Source: Alphaproteobacteria bacterium
Lineage (GTDB): Bacteria > Pseudomonadota > Alphaproteobacteria > JAVJRE01
Direction: 5' to 3'
Assembly (NCBI GenBank): GCA_040218575.1
Contig: JAVJRE010000003.1
Span: 368,001-432,000 of the forward strand
DNA: 64,000 nucleotides
Positions 39,784 through 50,817 of this stretch are shown one piece after another. The position numbers and the translations under genes were made by a program. The notes under the pieces are model-generated. The model had not been told where the DNA came from. It saw nothing but the letters and a program-made list of their open reading frames with translations, and searched no databases. The stretch's first letter is position 1, and every line of letters starts with the position of its first letter.

Positions 39784-40287
39784 GTGGACGATGTCAGGCA
39801 ACACACGATCTGTGTGCTGGTGGAGAACGAGCCCGGTGTTCTGGCGCGGGTCATCGGGCTGTTTTCCGGACGAGGCTACAATATCGACAGCCTGACCGTG
39901 GCCGAGGTGGACAGCGCCAACAGCCTGTCCCGCATTACGGTGGTGACCTCCGGTACGCCCATGGTCATCGAACAGATCAAGGCGCAGCTTGGTCGCCTGG
40001 TGCCGGTCTACAAGGTCCAGGATCTGACGCTCAGTGGCCCGCATGTGGGGCGGGAACTGGCCCTGGTGAAGGTCGCGGGCACCGGCAACAAGCGGGTTGA
40101 GGCCTTGCGGATCGCTGACATTTTCCGCGCCAGAGTGGTGGACAGCACTATCCGCTCCTTCGTTTTTGAGATGACGGGCGCGCCGGAGAAGCTGGATGCC
40201 TTCATCGCGCTGATGGCCCCGCTCGGACTGGTGGATGTGTCGCGCACCGGCGTCGTCGCCATTACCCGCGGGCCGGAGGGCCTGTAG
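39784..40287 (+). CDS. ilvN: Acetolactate synthase small regulatory subunit
   Basis: Regulatory partner of IlvB that confers valine feedback control. The 167-residue protein begins with an ACT domain (HTICVLVENEPGVLARVIGLFSGRGYNIDSL, residues 7-37, with the ligand loop GVLARVIGLF) and has the C-terminal domain phrases ELALVKVAG and VEALRIADIFRARVVD, as in the long IlvN/IlvH form. It begins at a GTG, 57 bp after ilvB. No in-frame ATG near the start fits better. Confidence 0.96.
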   Translation: MDDVRQHTICVLVENEPGVLARVIGLFSGRGYNIDSLTVAEVDSANSLSRITVVTSGTPMVIEQIKAQLGRLVPVYKVQDLTLSGPHVGRELALVKVAGTGNKRVEALRIADIFRARVVDSTIRSFVFEMTGAPEKLDAFIALMAPLGLVDVSRTGVVAITRGPEGL

Positions 40288-40320
40288 GCCGCCACCGGTA
40301 GGGCGGCGGTTATTGCCGCC
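40288..40320 (+). promoter_or_regulatory. Competing GC arms between ilvN and ilvC
   Basis: GCCGCC (40288-40293), GGCGGC (40302-40307) and GCCGCC (40315-40320) can form two mutually exclusive 6-bp hairpins directly after the ilvN stop. The layout resembles a terminator/antiterminator switch, but no U run is present. Confidence 0.35.
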
Positions 40321-40351
40321 ATCTGGCTTCTACGCGAAAAAGGCTCACTGA

Positions 40352-41434
<1,083 letters not shown>

Positions 41435-41846
41435 GCGGCCTTGCCGCTGGCCTGATCAGCGGCCTCCGTCACGACAGCCCGGTCAGGCCGCGAAAAACAT
41501 TGCGGACCCGGGCCGTAAGCCTCTAAACATAGCGTGTTAACCACGCTCCGGGCCCGCGATACACTGGTCGTTAACCATTCCGGAGCCAGATTGTCCAGGC
41601 CATCCCAGAGGGGTGGCGGGACGTAATACGCGAGGCAGATGCGTGACGGGGAAAGGCACCAGTCGAGGCACACAAGCGGGTCGTCAGTACGGCCGGCTGG
41701 TGGCTGCCTGCCTGATGATGCCCCGGACGCCTGCTCTGGTCCGCGGTTTCCCACGACTTCGACTTAGCCACCCCTGAACAGGTGGGCTGGGGCTCGCCTG
41801 ATCGGGGGCGCGTGAGTCGAGGAAACACGGGAACCAAGCGGAGACC
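41435..41846. other. Long leader region ahead of leuA
   Basis: A 412-bp stretch with no supported gene. It has a hairpin just after ilvC (GCGGCCT 41459-41465 with AGGCCGC 41485-41491, followed by GAAAAA, so not an intrinsic terminator on the plus strand). Short frames here have no leucine-codon runs, so I see no leucine attenuator peptide. The length suggests leuA has its own control region. Confidence 0.5.
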
Positions 41847-43439
41847 ATGGCAATGACGATGCCGGACAAAGATAAACCCCAAAGCCGTGCGGGCGCCGAT
41901 CACGTCCGCATTTTCGACACGACTCTGCGTGACGGTGAGCAGTCACCGGGTGCATCGATGAATCTGGAGGAGAAACTCCGGATCGCCGAACTGCTGGACG
42001 ATATGGGCGTGGACATCATTGAGGCAGGCTTTCCGATCGCCTCCAATGGTGACTTTGAGGCGGTCAGCGAGATTGCCAAGCTTACCCACAACCACGGACG
42101 GTCTGTCATCGCCGCGCTGGCGCGGGCCAGCCGCAAGGACATTGATCGCGCATGGGATGCGCTCAGCCATGCGCGTCGCGGCCGCATTCACACCTTCATC
42201 TCCACCAGCCCGGTGCATATGAAGTACAAGCTGCGGATGGAACCGGAAAAGGTCTTTGCCGCCATAGGTGACAGCGTCGCCTATGCCCGTAACCTGTGTG
42301 ATGACGTGGAATGGTCGGCGGAAGACGCAACGCGAACAGAGCACGACTTTCTTTGCCGCTGCGTCGAATCGGCCATCGCCCACGGTGCCACCACCATCAA
42401 TATTCCCGATACGGTCGGCTATGCCGTGCCGGAAGAGTATGGCGCCCTGTTCCGTATGCTGATGGAACGGGTGCCCAATATTCACAAGGCGGTTCTTTCG
42501 GTTCACTGCCACAACGATCTGGGTCTGGCGGTGGCCAATTCCCTGGCCGGTGTACAGAACGGCGCGCGTCAGGTTGAGTGCACGGTCAATGGTCTGGGTG
42601 AGCGGGCCGGCAATGCCGCTATGGAAGAACTGGTCATGGCGCTGAAAACGCGCCAGGACGCCATGCCCTATTCCACGGGCGTCCGTACGGAGTTGATTAC
42701 CCGGGCCTCGCACATGGTGTCCACCATTACCGGATTCTCCGTCCAGCCGAACAAGGCGATTGTCGGCGCCAACGCCTTTGCCCATGAATCGGGCATCCAT
42801 CAGGACGGCATGCTGAAGAACGCCGAGACCTATGAGATCATGACTCCGGAATCGGTCGGCTTGACTGAATCGAAACTGGTCATGGGCAAGCACTCGGGTC
42901 GCCACGCCTTCCGCGAGAAGTTGAAGGAACTGGGCATGTCGCTCAAGGACGAAGAGGTTGAGGAGGCCTTCATCCGCTTCAAGGCGCTGGCCGACAGCAA
43001 GAAGGACGTCTATGACGAAGACCTTGTGGCGCTGGTGGACGATACTGTCGTCCGCGGCCATGATCGGATTCGCTTTGTCTCCCTGCAGGTGATGGCCGGG
43101 TCGAAGGGCCCGCAATCGGCTGATCTGGAAATAGAGATCGACGGTGACAGGCAATCGGCGACGGCGACGGGCAATGGCCCGGTTGATGCCATCTTCAATG
43201 CTATCAAGACGCTGGTTCCGCATACGGCGCGCTTGCAACTGTATCAAGTGCATGCGGTGACGGAAGGAACCGACGCCCAGGCGGTGGTCACCGTTCGCCT
43301 TGAGGAGTCGGGGAAGTCCGTCAACGGTCAGGGGTCGGACGCGGACACCATGGTCGCATCGGCGCGAGCCTATCTTCATGCCCTGAACAAGCTGGAAACG
43401 AAGCGTAGCAAAACGGCACCGGAGGCCCTCAGCGCGTGA
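41847..43439 (+). CDS. leuA: 2-isopropylmalate synthase
   Basis: First step of leucine synthesis, condensing 2-ketoisovalerate with acetyl-CoA. The 530-residue protein has the HMGL-like TIM barrel with FDTTLRDGEQSPGASM, VHCHNDLGLAVANSLAG (metal-binding HxH is HCHND), and NAFAHESGIHQDG. A C-terminal LeuA allosteric domain follows from about residue 395 (VRGHDRIRFVSLQVMAGSKG), the site of leucine feedback. The ATG at 41847 gives MAMTMPDKDK before the barrel. It lies in the ilv neighbourhood, so branched-chain pathway genes are grouped. Confidence 0.96.
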   Translation: MAMTMPDKDKPQSRAGADHVRIFDTTLRDGEQSPGASMNLEEKLRIAELLDDMGVDIIEAGFPIASNGDFEAVSEIAKLTHNHGRSVIAALARASRKDIDRAWDALSHARRGRIHTFISTSPVHMKYKLRMEPEKVFAAIGDSVAYARNLCDDVEWSAEDATRTEHDFLCRCVESAIAHGATTINIPDTVGYAVPEEYGALFRMLMERVPNIHKAVLSVHCHNDLGLAVANSLAGVQNGARQVECTVNGLGERAGNAAMEELVMALKTRQDAMPYSTGVRTELITRASHMVSTITGFSVQPNKAIVGANAFAHESGIHQDGMLKNAETYEIMTPESVGLTESKLVMGKHSGRHAFREKLKELGMSLKDEEVEEAFIRFKALADSKKDVYDEDLVALVDDTVVRGHDRIRFVSLQVMAGSKGPQSADLEIEIDGDRQSATATGNGPVDAIFNAIKTLVPHTARLQLYQVHAVTEGTDAQAVVTVRLEESGKSVNGQGSDADTMVASARAYLHALNKLETKRSKTAPEALSA

Positions 43440-43481
43440 TGTGGGTCGTCGGCCGGACAATCGTCGCAATCGGAGAGACCG

Positions 43482-44583
<1,102 letters not shown>

Positions 44584-44651
44584 GCGAGGCCTGGCCGCGA
44601 TCCGGGGCAGGTCAGGTCCTGCAGGGGAGCAGTTAGAAAAAAGGGCAGGAC

Positions 44652-45608
44652 GTGGCACGACGCCCAACCAATTCCGCCAGTCTGGCGCCTTCCTCCAAGG
44701 AGTTTCTGCACCGGCTGAGTGTCGGCCTGCTGGTTCTGTCGGCGGTCGCTCTCATGCTGCTCGGCAAGGCTGATGCCGTGATTGTGGAGCGGCTGCGCCT
44801 GACGGTTTCGGATGTTTTTTCGCCAGTTTTGTCAGGCTTGTCGCGCCCGGTGCAGTCGGTCAGCTCGGCAGTCCAGGATGCGGGTTCATATTTTTCTCTG
44901 CATATGGACAATGCCCGGCTGCGTGAAGAGAACGCCCGCCTCAGGGACTGGTTTGCCGTCGCGCGCCAGTTGGAGGCAGAGAACACCAATCTGCGCTCGC
45001 TGTTGAATACGCCTCAGGTGACGGCATATGAGGGCGTTGCCGCCCGTGTCATCGCCGACTCCGCGGGTGAGTTTGCCCGCAGCGCGCTTCTGGAGGCAGG
45101 GGCAAGTCACGGAGTGCAACGGGGCCAGGCCGTGATCAATGATGAGGGCCTGGTGGGCCGGATCACCGAAGCGGGCCGTCGCAGTGCGCGGGTCCTGTTT
45201 ATTACCGATCTCAATTCCAGGGTCCCGGTGTTGAACGAGCGAACGCGGGAACGGGCCATTCTGATCGGGGATAATTCCGCGCTGGCCAATTTGCGGTACA
45301 TCTCAGAGGAAGCCGACGTTGTGGCGGGCGACCGCATTGTTACCTCCGGGGACGGCGGGGTTTTTCCAGCCGGGCTGGATGTGGGTGACGTGGTTGTCGG
45401 GGCCTCCGGTGACGTTGGCGTACGCCCTTATGTTCGTTGGTCCCGGCTGGAATTCGTCCGTGTCCTCGGGCTCCAGCCTCGGGGTATCGTCACTCTGGAG
45501 GCGCCCGCCCCTGTGTCGGGTGGTGCGGCCCAGCCCGCCGCCGGCACCGACGCGTCGACCACCGCCACAGTCGGGGCAGACCCGGCAGATCGCGGGACAG
45601 ATCCATGA
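44652..45608 (+). CDS. mreC: Rod-shape determining protein MreC
   Basis: Bitopic protein that links cytoplasmic MreB to periplasmic PBP2. The 318-residue product starts at a GTG, has one transmembrane helix near 20-40 (LSVGLLVLSAVALMLLG). A coiled coil follows (ENARLRDWFAVARQLEAENTNLRSLL, residues 94-119), then the beta-rich MreC core with GLVGRITEAGRRSARVLFITDLNSRVPV (by position about 165-192) and SSGD-type segment IVTSGDGGVFPAGL. An Ala/Pro/Thr-rich tail ends the protein. The stop overlaps the mreD start (ATGA). Confidence 0.95.
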   Translation: MARRPTNSASLAPSSKEFLHRLSVGLLVLSAVALMLLGKADAVIVERLRLTVSDVFSPVLSGLSRPVQSVSSAVQDAGSYFSLHMDNARLREENARLRDWFAVARQLEAENTNLRSLLNTPQVTAYEGVAARVIADSAGEFARSALLEAGASHGVQRGQAVINDEGLVGRITEAGRRSARVLFITDLNSRVPVLNERTRERAILIGDNSALANLRYISEEADVVAGDRIVTSGDGGVFPAGLDVGDVVVGASGDVGVRPYVRWSRLEFVRVLGLQPRGIVTLEAPAPVSGGAAQPAAGTDASTTATVGADPADRGTDP

Positions 45609-46123
45609 TGCCGGCGGTACAGACGGCGGAGCGTTGGTCGCGTCAGGCAACGCCGATGGCGACGATTTTGTTCATGATCATCCTTGCTGCGCTGCCGGTA
45701 CCGGTTCTTTGGTGGTCGGCGCTGGCACCGGGCCTGGTTTTGGTGCTCGTCTTCTACTGGGCAGTGTACAGGCCGGAACTGATCCCGTTCGGTGTCCTGT
45801 TTCTGACGGGCATTGTACAGGATTCCCTGTCCGGCGCAGCGATGGGCGTTAGCTCTATCGTCCTGATGCTGGTGAAGTATCTTGTGGTCAGTCAGCGTCG
45901 CTACCTGGTCGGTAAGGCGTTCTCTCAGCTCTGGGCCGGATTCGCGTTGGTGGTTCTAGCGGCAAAAGTGACCGGATGGTCTCTGGCGTCGCTGGTCCGC
46001 GGCGACTTCCTCGACCCGACCATGACCTTTGCCCAGGCGGGAATTGTCATCGCGCTGTTCCCGGTCGCTACCTGGCTTCTCATGCGAATTCACCGTGTGT
46101 CGCTGCCAGCGGTGCCGCCATGA
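45605..46123 (+). CDS. mreD: Rod-shape determining protein MreD
   Basis: Small polytopic membrane protein of the elongasome. The 172-residue product has five or so hydrophobic helices, including ILFMIILAALPVPVLWW and VLVLVFYWAVYRPELIPFG; the phrase YRPELIPFGVLFLTGIVQDSLSG is typical of alphaproteobacterial MreD. The start at ATG 45605 overlaps the mreC stop; the ATG one codon later is equally possible. The 3' end overlaps the PBP2 gene as ATGA. The open frame upstream inside mreC is a shadow. Confidence 0.92.
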   Translation: MMPAVQTAERWSRQATPMATILFMIILAALPVPVLWWSALAPGLVLVLVFYWAVYRPELIPFGVLFLTGIVQDSLSGAAMGVSSIVLMLVKYLVVSQRRYLVGKAFSQLWAGFALVVLAAKVTGWSLASLVRGDFLDPTMTFAQAGIVIALFPVATWLLMRIHRVSLPAVPP

Positions 46124-47976
46124 GTAACCGGCGTGATGCGGACCAGCGACGGATGTTCACCCGGCGCGCTCTTTTTCTGGCGGGCGGCCAGGCGGCTCTG
46201 GTCAGCGCTCTCGTTGGCCGGATGTACTACCTGCAGGTTGTCGAGTCGGACCGCTACGTGACTTTGGCCGAAGACAACCGCATCAATCTGCGGCTGCTGG
46301 CACCGTTGCGTGGCCGATTGCTTGATAGCAATGGAATGGAACTGGCGGGAAACCGGACCAACTATCGCGTGGTCCTGATCGCCGAGCAGGCGAGGGACGT
46401 CGCCGGCGTCCTTGACCGGCTGGCGCAGGTTGTCGATCTGTCGGCGGCGGACAGACAACGAATTCTGCGTGAGGTCGGCCGCCGACGGTCTTTCGTACCG
46501 GTCACCGTGCGCGAGAACCTGGATTGGGAGACCGTAACCCGTATCGAGGTCAATGCGCCGGACCTGCCGGGGGTCCAGATAGAGGCCGGGCAATCGCGCC
46601 ACTACCCGCTTGGCCCGGTTTTTGCCCATGCACTGGGCTATGTGGGGGCTGTATCCGAAGCGGAACTCACCGGTGACCCGCTTCTTGAGCTGCCGGGGTT
46701 TCGTGTTGGAAAGTCCGGAATAGAGCGTCAGTACGACGGCGATCTCAGGGGCTCCGGCGGGACCAGTCAGGTGGAGGTCAATGCCGTTGGCCGGGTCATC
46801 CGCGAACTGGAGCGCGACGAGGGTGTGGCTGGCGAGAACATAGCCCTCACCCTGGATTCCGAGCTCCAGTCGTTTGCCATGCGCCGCCTGTCAGAAAATG
46901 TCAGCGGTGGCGCGGTGGTTGCCGATGTGAATACCGGTGGCATTCTGGCACTCGCATCCTGGCCGAGCTTCGACCCCAACCTGTTTGTCAGCGGTATCGA
47001 TGTGGCCACCTGGCGCACCCTGTCAACGGACACACTGGGCCCGTTGACGAACAAGGCCATTTCCGGCGCCTATGCGCCGGGCTCGACGTTCAAGATGATT
47101 GTCGCCCTGGCCGCCCTGGACGCTGGTGTCATCAGTCCGGATACCTCGTTCTACTGTAATGGAAAGCTGCCTCTGGGCGACAAGACGTTCTTTTGCTGGA
47201 AACGGCATGGTCATGGAACGGTCAATCTCAGTAAGTCTCTCTCGGAGTCTTGTGACGTCTACTATTATGAGGTGGCCCGCAAGGTCGGGATTGATCGCAT
47301 AGTGGCCATGGCGCGTCGCCTTGGGTTGGGTAATCGCCTGGGCATTGATCTGCCCGGCGAGCAGCCCGGGTTGATCCCCTCCAAAAGCTGGAAACTGGCT
47401 AATCTGGGAGAGGCCTGGCAGCTTGGCGAAACGCTGATCTCCGGCATTGGCCAGGGTTTCATCACGGCGACGCCACTACAACTCGCCATGATGACTGCCG
47501 CCATCGCCAATGGGGGGCGGATCGTCCGACCCACTCTACGCCGCGGCCTGGCCGATTCCGCCCCAACCGAGGCCATTGGGCTGGACCCGCGACACCTGGC
47601 CCTGGTGCAGGAGGGTATGTACGCCGTTAGCAATACGCCCCGCGGCACTGCTTACGGTTCGCGTATTTCTGAGCCGGCCATGACGATGGCTGGCAAGACC
47701 GGTACATCGCAGGTCCGGCGCATTTCCAGGGCCGAACGTGATACGCGTGTGCTGACGAACGACGAGCTCGAATGGCGACAGCGCGATCATGCGCTTTTTG
47801 TTGGCTATGCTCCCGCCCAGGCGCCACGCTACGCGGTGTCCGTTGTTGTCGAGCATGGCGGCAGCGGGTCGGCCACCGCCGCACCGATCGCACGCGATCT
47901 GCTGCGTATGGCCATGACGCGGGAGGCCGTGGCCGAGGCAGTCCCTGACAGCGGCACGGGCAGGCAGGCTGGCTGA
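46120..47976 (+). CDS. mrdA: Elongation transpeptidase PBP2 (MrdA)
   Basis: Class B penicillin-binding protein for lateral wall synthesis. From the ATG at 46120 (ATGA overlap with mreD) the 618-residue protein has one N-terminal membrane segment (ALFLAGGQAALVSALVG), a PBP dimerisation domain with LLAPLRGRLLDSNG, and transpeptidase motifs STFK at 322-325, SCD at 377-379 and KTG from residue 526. The SCD motif and the RGRL segment fit PBP2 rather than PBP3. It pairs with RodA, whose gene overlaps its stop by one base. Confidence 0.97.
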   Translation: MSNRRDADQRRMFTRRALFLAGGQAALVSALVGRMYYLQVVESDRYVTLAEDNRINLRLLAPLRGRLLDSNGMELAGNRTNYRVVLIAEQARDVAGVLDRLAQVVDLSAADRQRILREVGRRRSFVPVTVRENLDWETVTRIEVNAPDLPGVQIEAGQSRHYPLGPVFAHALGYVGAVSEAELTGDPLLELPGFRVGKSGIERQYDGDLRGSGGTSQVEVNAVGRVIRELERDEGVAGENIALTLDSELQSFAMRRLSENVSGGAVVADVNTGGILALASWPSFDPNLFVSGIDVATWRTLSTDTLGPLTNKAISGAYAPGSTFKMIVALAALDAGVISPDTSFYCNGKLPLGDKTFFCWKRHGHGTVNLSKSLSESCDVYYYEVARKVGIDRIVAMARRLGLGNRLGIDLPGEQPGLIPSKSWKLANLGEAWQLGETLISGIGQGFITATPLQLAMMTAAIANGGRIVRPTLRRGLADSAPTEAIGLDPRHLALVQEGMYAVSNTPRGTAYGSRISEPAMTMAGKTGTSQVRRISRAERDTRVLTNDELEWRQRDHALFVGYAPAQAPRYAVSVVVEHGGSGSATAAPIARDLLRMAMTREAVAEAVPDSGTGRQAG

Positions 47977-49115
47977 TGAGCGCCTCCAGTCTTGAAACGC
48001 GGTCACTCAGCCTGCTGCGCAAGCTGATGCTGATAAGCTGGCCGGCCGTTCTCGTCCTGGCTCTTGTCGCGGCGGTTGGCGCCGTGATGCTGTACTCGGC
48101 GGCCAATGGGCATATCGATCCCTGGGCAAGCCGGCAACTGGTCCGGTTTGCCGTGGCGTTGGTGTTTCTGGTTGCCGTTGCCGTCATTGACCCGCGCCTG
48201 TGGTTTCGCCATGCCTATCTGGTGTATGGCGGCGCGCTCCTCCTCCTGGTTGCGGTAGAGGTGATGGGTGATATCGGTCTTGGTGCTCAGCGCTGGCTCG
48301 ATATCGGGGTGATTCGCCTGCAGCCGTCCGAGATCATGAAAATCGCCCTGGTCCTGGCCCTGGCCCGATACTTCCATGGCGTCGAATCAGAAGATATCGG
48401 TGATCTCAAACGCCTTCTGGTGCCGGCGGTCATGATACTGGCGCCGGCCGCCCTGGTTTTGCGTCAGCCGGATCTAGGAACGGCCATGATTCTGGGCGCT
48501 GTCGGCGCTGTCATGTTTTATCTGGCCGGTGTCCGACTTTGGAAGTTCATGGTCGTTGGCGGAGCCGGCCTGGCTATGATTCCGCTGGCATGGCAATTCC
48601 TCCGCGACTATCAGAAAGCGCGCATCCTGACTTTTCTGGACCCGGAGCGGGATCCGCTGGGCGCCGGCTATCATATTCTACAGTCAAAGATCGCGTTGGG
48701 TTCCGGTGGCACGTTCGGCAAGGGCTTCCTGCAGGGCTCGCAGAGCCACCTTAACTTCCTGCCGGAGAAGCAGACGGATTTCATCTTCACCATGCTGGCC
48801 GAAGAGTGGGGCCTTGTTGGCGGTCTCGCCCTGCTGTTCCTCTATATCCTGGTCATTGGCTGGGGTGTGACGGTGGCGCTGCGCAGCCGCAATCAGTTTG
48901 GCCGGCTGCTCAGCCTCGGCGTTGTGACCACTTTCTTCCTGTATGTGTTTATCAACATCGCCATGGTCATGGGGTTGCTGCCAATTGTCGGGGTTCCCCT
49001 GCCGTTGGTCAGCTATGGCGGCACCTCGATGCTGACTTTGATGGTAGGCATGGGCCTGGTGATGGGCGTGGCGGTTCATCGTGACCAGCCGCTGACCCGC
49101 TACGGACCCGACTGA
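47976..49115 (+). CDS. rodA: Elongation peptidoglycan polymerase RodA
   Basis: SEDS glycosyltransferase that polymerises lipid II for the side wall with PBP2. The 379-residue protein has about ten transmembrane segments, the phrases GAQRWLDIGVIRLQPSEIMKI, GKGFLQGSQSHLNFLPEKQTDFIF, whose Asp is the proposed catalytic residue, and the final LPLVSYGGTSML. It begins within TGATG of mrdA. Paralogue of FtsW at 11672. It is the last gene of the elongation operon; tRNA-Lys follows 63 bp later. Confidence 0.97.
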   Translation: MSASSLETRSLSLLRKLMLISWPAVLVLALVAAVGAVMLYSAANGHIDPWASRQLVRFAVALVFLVAVAVIDPRLWFRHAYLVYGGALLLLVAVEVMGDIGLGAQRWLDIGVIRLQPSEIMKIALVLALARYFHGVESEDIGDLKRLLVPAVMILAPAALVLRQPDLGTAMILGAVGAVMFYLAGVRLWKFMVVGGAGLAMIPLAWQFLRDYQKARILTFLDPERDPLGAGYHILQSKIALGSGGTFGKGFLQGSQSHLNFLPEKQTDFIFTMLAEEWGLVGGLALLFLYILVIGWGVTVALRSRNQFGRLLSLGVVTTFFLYVFINIAMVMGLLPIVGVPLPLVSYGGTSMLTLMVGMGLVMGVAVHRDQPLTRYGPD

Positions 49116-49178
49116 GTCCGCCCCCAGCCTGTCTCGACACCTGGCGGTAGTTTTGTTATGACCGCCTCCCGCGAAGGC

Positions 49179-49247
<69 letters not shown>

Positions 49248-49254
<7 letters not shown>

Positions 49255-49274
49255 TTCGTTGCCCCACCATTCGT
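49248..49274 (+). repeat. 12-bp duplication of the tRNA-Lys 3' end
   Basis: CCCACCATTCGT occurs at 49248-49259, spanning the tRNA end, and again at 49263-49274, with a 15-bp period. It could be a slippage product or a remnant attachment core; no integrase is nearby. Confidence 0.6.
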
Positions 49275-49309
49275 CGCCGAAGGGCTGGACGCGGCAGGCC
49301 GGCCGATCC

Positions 49310-50704
49310 TTACTGCAGGGCAAACCAGCCTGTTCCGGCGAGGGCGCATCCAGCCAGTGTTGCGAACACCGGAATCCTGAACCTGATGATCGCCACAACG
49401 GCGGTGATCGTCAGTATGGCAGCCGGCACATGGAGGCTGGCCCACACGGGCACATCAACGGTCATACCGGGTGCGTGCCATGTTCTGACGTCAAGAAACA
49501 GGCTGTGCAGCGCGAACCAGAGAGCCAGATTGACGATGACGCCGACGACCGCGGCCGTAATGGCGGACGTCGCGCCGGCGAGCGCCCGGTTCGCCCGCAA
49601 GGCCTCGATGAACGGCGCCCCCAGGAATATCCAGAGAAAGCAGGGGACAAAGGTCACCCACGTGGTCAGCACGGCAGCCCCTGTCGCAGCCAGCAGCGGG
49701 TGCAGCCCGCCGGAGTCGCGATAGGCGCCGATAAACCCGACAAACTGCACAACCTGGATCAGGGGCCCTGGTGTTGTTTCAGCCATGCCCAGCCCATCGA
49801 GCATTTCACCGGGTGCGAGCCAGCCATAGTTCTGAACCGCCTCCTGCGCTACATAGGCGAGAACAGCGTAGGCACCGCCAAAGGTCACCACCGCCATCTT
49901 GCTGAAGAACAGCGCAATCCGGCTGAACACGTCCTCCCCGCCAAAGGCCAGAACAAGCACTATTGTCGGCGTCAGCCACAGCACCAGAAACACTGCTGAG
50001 ATGGTGAGCGACCAGCGAAGGCTCGGCTGCGCGTGGGCGGGGATGGCGGCGCCCAGGACAGACTCATAATCTGACAGCCCGCCACCCGCCCCGTCGCCAT
50101 GTCCGCCGCCGGTGCGAAACAGGTGCGAGTTGGCGCGCCCGCCGACAAAGCCGATCAGACCGGCTGCCGCGATGACCGCGGGAAACGGCACGTCGAAAAC
50201 GAACAGCGCGAGGAAGGCGGCAACAGCTATGGCGACCATCGCTCCGTTGCGGACGGCGCGCCGGCCGATGCGCAGGACCGCATGCAGCACGATTGCCAGC
50301 ACCGCGGCGTTCAGGCCGAAGAACAGGCCCGATACCAGATCAACGCTGCCGAACAGCACATAGACGTAGCTCAGCGCGAGTATGGACAGGAAACCGGGGA
50401 GCACGAACAGACTTCCGGCGACCAACCCGCCCCGGGTGCGGTGAAGCAGCCAGCCCAGATAGATGGTCAGTTGCTGCGCCTCCGGCCCGGGCAGGAGCAT
50501 GCAATAGTTGAGAGCATTGAGAAATCGATTCTCGCCGACCCACTGTTTCTCTTCGACGATGATCCTGTGCATGACGGAAATCTGTCCGGCCGGCCCGCCG
50601 AAGCTGAGGGCCGCGACCCGCAGCCAGACCATCACCGCGTCCTTGAATGGTATGCTGTGACCTTCCTGGGGAGCCGTCCGGCCGGGTTGCGCACCTGTGG
50701 TCAT
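49310..50704 (-). CDS. chrA: Chromate transporter, ChrA family
   Basis: Membrane protein expected to export chromate. The 464-residue protein has about ten to twelve hydrophobic segments and two homologous halves, the long bidomain form. Half one carries the signature FGGPAGQISVMHRIIVEE with LLPGPEAQQLTIYLGW; half two, from about residue 235, carries MAVVTFGGAYAVLAYVAQEAV with ETTPGPLIQVVQFVGF. The FGGP and PGP pairs are the family hallmarks. It stands on the minus strand after tRNA-Lys, next to an MFS gene, and marks the change to more accessory content. The real substrate is not proven by sequence. Confidence 0.92.
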   Translation of the reverse strand: MTTGAQPGRTAPQEGHSIPFKDAVMVWLRVAALSFGGPAGQISVMHRIIVEEKQWVGENRFLNALNYCMLLPGPEAQQLTIYLGWLLHRTRGGLVAGSLFVLPGFLSILALSYVYVLFGSVDLVSGLFFGLNAAVLAIVLHAVLRIGRRAVRNGAMVAIAVAAFLALFVFDVPFPAVIAAAGLIGFVGGRANSHLFRTGGGHGDGAGGGLSDYESVLGAAIPAHAQPSLRWSLTISAVFLVLWLTPTIVLVLAFGGEDVFSRIALFFSKMAVVTFGGAYAVLAYVAQEAVQNYGWLAPGEMLDGLGMAETTPGPLIQVVQFVGFIGAYRDSGGLHPLLAATGAAVLTTWVTFVPCFLWIFLGAPFIEALRANRALAGATSAITAAVVGVIVNLALWFALHSLFLDVRTWHAPGMTVDVPVWASLHVPAAILTITAVVAIIRFRIPVFATLAGCALAGTGWFALQ

Positions 50705-50817
50705 ACCTGCCCGCCAAAGCGCTGCGGTAGCCAGTCGCGGGGTTCGACTGCCGCTTGCCCGGCGACGGAGATCTGGTCACCGACGCTGTGCGGATATCCG
50801 CAATTGGTGCCCATGGA

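Noticed and set aside
41459..41491. Hairpin after ilvC as an intrinsic terminator
   Set aside because: The stem is good but the following bases are GAAAAA rather than a U run on the transcribed strand, and the loop is 19 bases.
41943..43469. 508-residue minus-strand frame opposite leuA
   Set aside because: Antisense to a complete leuA with all motifs; no motif of its own.
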